A stretch of DNA of 9,380 nt. Origin: an uncultured beta proteobacterium (GTDB lineage: Bacteria > Pseudomonadota > Gammaproteobacteria > Burkholderiales > Burkholderiaceae_B). Below the pieces are notes generated by a model. That model saw only the letters and a list, made by a program, of their open reading frames with translations, was not told the origin of the DNA and did no database searches. The position numbers and the translations under genes were made by a program. The DNA lies in contig CAIYWO010000213.1 in assembly GCA_903929925.1 (NCBI GenBank), forward strand, positions 1-9,380, in the 5' to 3' direction. This document shows, in pieces, positions 6,357 to 9,380 of this stretch. Position 1 is the first letter of the stretch. The number at the start of each line of letters is the position of its first letter.

Positions 6357-6968
6357 CTATTGAGGGCGATCCGCTCGCCTCAAAAATACAAATATATGAT
6401 CACCAAATACATATCTAGGCTGATCAAGCTCATTAGCATACGGCACAAACTCTTCAAGCAAATGATAGTTTTTGACTTCCTCTAATTTAAAGTCAATATG
6501 CGATGGGCCGTTGTTGTGCCCTAAAACAAGTACCCCGTTGGGTTTGAGAATAGCCTCAAGGCCAGCAAATAACGCCTCGCACTGATCCCGTTCATTCACA
6601 CCGAAGCCGATTAATCCGTTCGCGATAATGACATCGAACTGATCCCGTTCATATTGCAGCGTTAACTCTGTTGCTGACCCTATCGTATGGTTGCGTAGAT
6701 CACCATAAATCGCTTTGCCCGGATCATTGTCGATCGTGAAAAACTTTGCCTGAAACCGCGAACGATAATGCCAACTACGTTTGTCTGTACCAATAAATAA
6801 ACATTGCGCAGAAGCAGTATTCAGCCAAGTATCCAAATACTTGAAAATGGCGTTCTCTAAGAACTGCCGATTCGCTGATTTGCGGGGAAACTCAATTCCC
6901 CAACTTATGGCTAGGCGCGGCGACAACTTAAACAGCAATGTCTTAAATTTATTTTTTAATGTTTGCAT
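6357..6968 (-). CDS. Class I SAM-dependent methyltransferase-like protein
   Basis: This 203-residue protein fits a small Rossmann-fold methyltransferase. CLFIGTDKRSW (56-66) stands where motif I (hhxGxGxG) is expected but has only one glycine. FFTIDNDP (77-84) supplies the acidic residue that holds the SAM ribose, GDLRN (89-93) resembles motif III, FDVIIANGLIGFG (111-123) is motif IV-like, and ILKPNGVLVLGHN (140-152) is the classical LKPGGxLhh strand. The N-terminus is basic (KNKFKTLLFKLSPRLA), perhaps for contact with membrane or nucleic acid. The substrate is unknown; relatives with this look are found among sugar- and lipid-modifying enzymes. The degenerate SAM loop leaves open that it binds SAM poorly. 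Its ATG lies 13 nt after the glmS stop without a clear ribosome site, suggesting coupling to glmS translation. Its AT-rich composition matches the RTX gene downstream and differs from glmS. Confidence 0.7.
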   Translation of the reverse strand: MQTLKNKFKTLLFKLSPRLAISWGIEFPRKSANRQFLENAIFKYLDTWLNTASAQCLFIGTDKRSWHYRSRFQAKFFTIDNDPGKAIYGDLRNHTIGSATELTLQYERDQFDVIIANGLIGFGVNERDQCEALFAGLEAILKPNGVLVLGHNNGPSHIDFKLEEVKNYHLLEEFVPYANELDQPRYVFGDHIFVFLRRADRPQ

Positions 6969-6981
6969 TTGAGGCTCGCTA

Positions 6982-8814
6982 TCATTCCACCGTCACACTC
7001 TTTGCCAGATTACGTGGCTTATCGACATCCGTCCCTCTCGCGCAAGCCGTGTGATAGGCCAACAGCTGCAATGGAATCGTATGCAGTATGGGAGATAACA
7101 AGCCATAGTTCTCAGGCATACGAATCACATGCAAGCCCTCGCTACTGACGAGCTTGGTGTCAGCATCAGCAAACACATACAGCTCGCCGCCGCGAGCACG
7201 CACTTCTTGCATGTTTGATTTCAGCTTTTCAAGTAACGCATCATTCGGGGCAATTGTCACCACTGGCATGAGTTCAGTTACCAGCGCCAATGGCCCATGC
7301 TTAAGTTCACCAGCAGGGTAAGCCTCGGCGTGGATATAACTAATTTCCTTGAGCTTGAGCGCTCCTTCCAGGGCGATGGGGTAGTGCATCCCCCGCCCCA
7401 AGAACAACGCATTCTCTTTCGTGGCGAATCGATCGGCCCACGCCATGATTTGCGGTTCGAGCGCGAGCACTGCACTGATTGATGCGGGCAGATGGCGCAG
7501 CGCCTTCACGTGCATCGCTTCTTGTTCTTTGCTGAGTTGATCATGCGCCCGTGCCAAGGCTAAGGTCAACATAAATAGCGCGGTCAATTGGGTCGTAAAC
7601 GCCTTGGTTGACGCGACTCCGATCTCAACACCTGCGCGAGTGATATAAGCTAATTTACACTCGCGGACCATCGCACTGGTCGACACATTACAAATTGTGA
7701 GCGTCTGCTCCATTCCCAAACTGCGCGCGTGCTTGAGTGCTGCTAGCGTGTCTGCCGTTTCACCCGACTGCGATATGGTTACCACTAAGGTTTTGTGATG
7801 CGGCACACTTTCGCGATAGCGATACTCACTGGCGATTTCAACAGCCACAGGAATTTTCGCGACGGCTTCGATCCAGTACTTCGCTGTTAAGCCTGCGTAA
7901 TAACTCGTGCCACAGGCCAGAATAAGGACACGATCGATCTCTTGAAACGTCTTGCGCGCAACTACACCAAACAATTCAGGCGTAATCGACTCCACGTCCT
8001 CGAGCGTGTCGCCCACGGCGCGCGGTTGTTCAAAGATTTCCTTTTGCATGTAGTGACGATACGGACCAAGCTCTGCTGCACCCGTATGCACATGGACAGT
8101 ATTAATTTTGCGATCGACACGCTTACCTGTCTGGTCCATGATCCAGACGTTGCCTAGCTGTAGATCTGCAACATCACCATCTTCAAGGTATACGATCTGA
8201 TCTGTTGTACCTGCCAACGCCAACGCGTCAGATGCCAAAAAGTTTTCTTCCTTACCTCGACCAATCACGAGCGGGGATCCTTGACGGGCCGCGACGATCC
8301 GGTGCGGCTCATCGCGACAAAATACAGCGATCGCGTAGGCGCCATGCAAGCGTCGCACGGTCTGCTGCACCGCCTCAAGCAGGTCGCCGTTATAGACATG
8401 GCGAATCAAGTGAGCGATCACCTCGGTGTCCGTCTGACTTTCAAAGACAAACCCGGCCGCCTGCAACTCGGTGCGCAGCGCCTCATGGTTTTCAATGATG
8501 CCGTTATGTACCAGGGCAATGCTGGGCTCTTCTTTGCCTATCGAAGAAAAGTGCGGGTGTGCGTTACGTGTGACCGGCGCGCCGTGGGTGGCCCAACGGG
8601 TATGGGCGATACCCGTAAAGCCAGCGATATGATTGCGTGCGATGTCGGCAGCCAACTCAGCAACACGGTCCGTGCTGCGTGCACGACGTAAGCCACCATT
8701 GTCGAAGACAGCGATGCCGCAAGAATCGTAGCCGCGATATTCGAGCCGTTTTAAGCCCTCAACCAGAATGGGAGTGATGTCACGCGAAGCGACGGCGCCA
8801 ACGATTCCGCACAT
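6982..8814 (-). CDS. glmS: Glutamine--fructose-6-phosphate aminotransferase (isomerizing)
   Basis: GlmS (EC 2.6.1.16) makes glucosamine-6-phosphate from fructose-6-phosphate and glutamine, the first step to UDP-GlcNAc for peptidoglycan and LPS, in the cytosol. The 610 residues are full length (E. coli 609). The N-terminal glutaminase begins MCGIVGA with nucleophile Cys2, and has HTRWATHG (71-78, Arg74), HNGIIEN (103-109, oxyanion hole) and SQTDTEVIAHL (126-136). The isomerase half has two SIS domains with CGTSYYAG (301-308), SQSGETADT (348-356), ASTKAFTTQL (401-410), the catalytic KLKEISYIHAEAYPAGELKHGP region (487-508, Glu490 and His506) and the C-tail DKPRNLAKSVTVE with Lys605. A strong AGGAGAG (8826-8820) lies 5 nt before the ATG. 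It heads a minus-strand series and is divergent from an Lrp/AsnC regulator. I saw no glmS ribozyme in its short leader. Confidence 0.98.
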   Translation of the reverse strand: MCGIVGAVASRDITPILVEGLKRLEYRGYDSCGIAVFDNGGLRRARSTDRVAELAADIARNHIAGFTGIAHTRWATHGAPVTRNAHPHFSSIGKEEPSIALVHNGIIENHEALRTELQAAGFVFESQTDTEVIAHLIRHVYNGDLLEAVQQTVRRLHGAYAIAVFCRDEPHRIVAARQGSPLVIGRGKEENFLASDALALAGTTDQIVYLEDGDVADLQLGNVWIMDQTGKRVDRKINTVHVHTGAAELGPYRHYMQKEIFEQPRAVGDTLEDVESITPELFGVVARKTFQEIDRVLILACGTSYYAGLTAKYWIEAVAKIPVAVEIASEYRYRESVPHHKTLVVTISQSGETADTLAALKHARSLGMEQTLTICNVSTSAMVRECKLAYITRAGVEIGVASTKAFTTQLTALFMLTLALARAHDQLSKEQEAMHVKALRHLPASISAVLALEPQIMAWADRFATKENALFLGRGMHYPIALEGALKLKEISYIHAEAYPAGELKHGPLALVTELMPVVTIAPNDALLEKLKSNMQEVRARGGELYVFADADTKLVSSEGLHVIRMPENYGLLSPILHTIPLQLLAYHTACARGTDVDKPRNLAKSVTVE

Positions 8815-8859
8815 AGATGCTCTCCTAAGATTATTTCTATTGTGCCAAGTTCTATTGAA

Positions 8860-8934
8860 TATTTATTTCATAAATATATAAAATATGAAATAAATAATCT
8901 CATATCACATTTCATGAAATATAATTTCATGAAT
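8860..8934. promoter_or_regulatory. Array of TTCATGAA-type palindromes between glmS and the Lrp-type gene
   Basis: The divergent spacer is extremely AT-rich and holds a perfect palindrome ATTTCATGAAAT (8909-8920), a second copy ATTTCATGAAT (8924-8934), and two degenerate copies, TTCATAAA (8867-8874) and AATATGAA (8882-8889), that together form a long inverted repeat with 13-bp arms (8860-8872 and 8884-8896). Copy centres are at about 8870.5, 8885.5, 8914.5 and 8929.5: steps of 15, 29 and 15 bp. This is the sort of repeated site expected for an Lrp/AsnC oligomer, probably the adjacent regulator. The glmS promoter must also lie here, but I cannot pick it out. Confidence 0.6.
8920..8925 (+). promoter_or_regulatory. 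Perfect -10 box (TATAAT) for the Lrp-type gene
   Basis: TATAAT lies 54 bp before the ATG at 8980, exactly between and touching the two best palindromes (8909-8920 and 8924-8934). No convincing -35 hexamer is seen 16-18 bp upstream. A regulator bound to the palindromes would cover the box, which points to autoregulation. Confidence 0.5.
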
Positions 8935-8979
8935 CTATCGTATTGATCTATCGCCCTACCCAACCTAACCATCAAAAAA

Positions 8980-9380
8980 ATGACGCTTTCAGCCTTAGAC
9001 GATCTAGATCGACGCATTCTGGACCAACTCCAACAAGACGCCTCTCTCACAAATCACGCTCTGGCCGAAAGGGTGCACGCCTCACCTCCGACCTGCCTGC
9101 GGCGCGTTAAGCGTCTGAACGCACTCGGTGTGATCGCCAAACAAGTCGCTATTCTGGATCCAGAGAAAGTTGGGGTTGCACTGACAGCCATTGTCGAAGT
9201 CACCCTCGACGTTCAATCCGCCGAGCATCTGCAACTATTTGAAGCCGCCATGCAAACTGAACTTTCGGTACAGCAATGCTACCGAGTTTCAACCGGACCT
9301 GACTTTGTTCTGATTATCCAAGTCAAAGATATGCCGGCCTATCACGCGCTCGCGCATCGCGCACTTACGGCCCAAGGCAA
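8980..9380 (+). CDS. Lrp/AsnC-family transcriptional regulator (runs off right edge)
   Basis: From the ATG at 8980 there are 133 open codons to the window end. Residues about 4-52 form the AsnC-type winged HTH: LDDLDRRILDQLQQDASLT, ALAERVHAS, and the recognition helix SPPTCLRRVKRLNALGVI, then KQVAILDPEKVG (54-65), the usual link to the RAM/ligand-binding domain. The RAM part shows AIVEVTL (70-76) and CYRVSTGPDFVLIIQVKD (97-114), matching the family pattern xGxxDxxLxVxxxD. Only about 20-30 residues should be missing. Such regulators sense amino acids and form dimers to octamers that wrap DNA. There is no good ribosome site before the ATG (CAAAAAA), but the N-terminus fits the family, so I keep this start. 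The gene is divergent from glmS and the spacer holds its likely operators, so it may regulate itself and perhaps glmS. Its effector is unknown. Confidence 0.93.
   Translation, partial: MTLSALDDLDRRILDQLQQDASLTNHALAERVHASPPTCLRRVKRLNALGVIAKQVAILDPEKVGVALTAIVEVTLDVQSAEHLQLFEAAMQTELSVQQCYRVSTGPDFVLIIQVKDMPAYHALAHRALTAQG

Larger units (their letters stand above)
4868..6981. other. AT-richer block between glmS and pirin (probable acquired segment)
   Basis: The methyltransferase-like and RTX genes are clearly poorer in GC than their neighbours. Hand counts on 60-base lines give 22/60 GC at 5641-5700, 28/60 at 5761-5820 and 21/60 at 6781-6840, against 37/60 at 8341-8400 in glmS and 34/60 at 1141-1200 in the aminotransferase gene. 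The block starts directly after the glmS stop codon and ends at the pirin start codon. I found no transposase, terminal inverted repeat or target duplication, so the route of entry is unknown. Confidence 0.55.

Noticed and set aside
6339..6360. Inverted repeat ATAGCT/AGCTAT at the end of the methyltransferase-like gene as a terminator
   Set aside because: Only six weak base pairs with a 10-base loop in AT-rich DNA and no proper T-tract on the transcribed strand; chance is likely.
6940..6985. Possible Tn7-like insertion at the attTn7 position downstream of glmS
   Set aside because: The glmS C-terminus is the usual target, but no Tn7-like end repeats, tns genes or target duplication are visible. 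The canonical insertion point about 25 bp after the stop would fall inside the first codons of the methyltransferase-like gene.
8281..8691. Open frame of 136 codons on the plus strand within glmS
   Set aside because: It is entirely antisense to the conserved glutaminase domain and its translation shows no domain pattern; an antisense shadow in GC-rich coding DNA.
8815..8979. glmS ribozyme or riboswitch in the glmS leader
   Set aside because: That element is typical of Firmicutes. The spacer here is short, AT-rich and occupied by palindromic operator-like repeats, with no ribozyme core seen.

Overview
The window reads as part of a betaproteobacterial chromosome, probably Burkholderiales and possibly Alcaligenaceae. 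That placement is an inference from the style of the housekeeping proteins and the moderately high GC of most genes; no rRNA or other marker is present. All the main genes are intact except those cut by the window edges and one RTX-type gene with a damaged 3' end.

Left part (1-3513): the left edge carries the N-terminal 98 codons of a GntR/MocR-type regulator on the minus strand. It is divergent from an omega-amino acid:pyruvate aminotransferase (432-1778, +), which ends at a textbook intrinsic terminator (1799-1825). The 137-bp divergent spacer holds four copies of a CAGTACAGTT-like motif in helically phased pairs, the probable operator of the MocR regulator. A candidate promoter then precedes a cytosolic gamma-glutamyltransferase-like Ntn hydrolase (1921-3513, +).

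Middle (3510-8814, all minus strand): read in the direction of transcription, the order is glmS (8814-6982), a small SAM-methyltransferase-like gene (6968-6357), an RTX calcium-binding-repeat protein (6285-5011), a pirin-family cupin (4867-4001) and a helical hypothetical protein (3962-3510). The hypothetical gene converges on the gamma-glutamyltransferase gene, with interlocked stop codons. The methyltransferase and RTX genes form an AT-richer block placed exactly between glmS and pirin and look like an acquired segment. The RTX frame is interrupted by one in-frame TGA. Beyond it the same frame stays open for 48 more RTX-like codons and ends in a TGA that overlaps the pirin ATG (ATGA). The RTX gene therefore looks like a decayed or truncated gene fused up to the pirin start.

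Right edge (8815-9380): a very AT-rich divergent spacer separates glmS from an Lrp/AsnC-family regulator (8980 to beyond the end, +). The spacer carries an array of TTCATGAA-type palindromes at 15-bp steps around a perfect TATAAT box, a strong candidate for an Lrp-type autoregulatory operator that may also control glmS.

I see no tRNA, rRNA, CRISPR array, IS element or phage gene. I found no clearly new multi-gene system. The most noteworthy items are the nonsense-interrupted RTX gene coupled to pirin, and the two structured operator regions.
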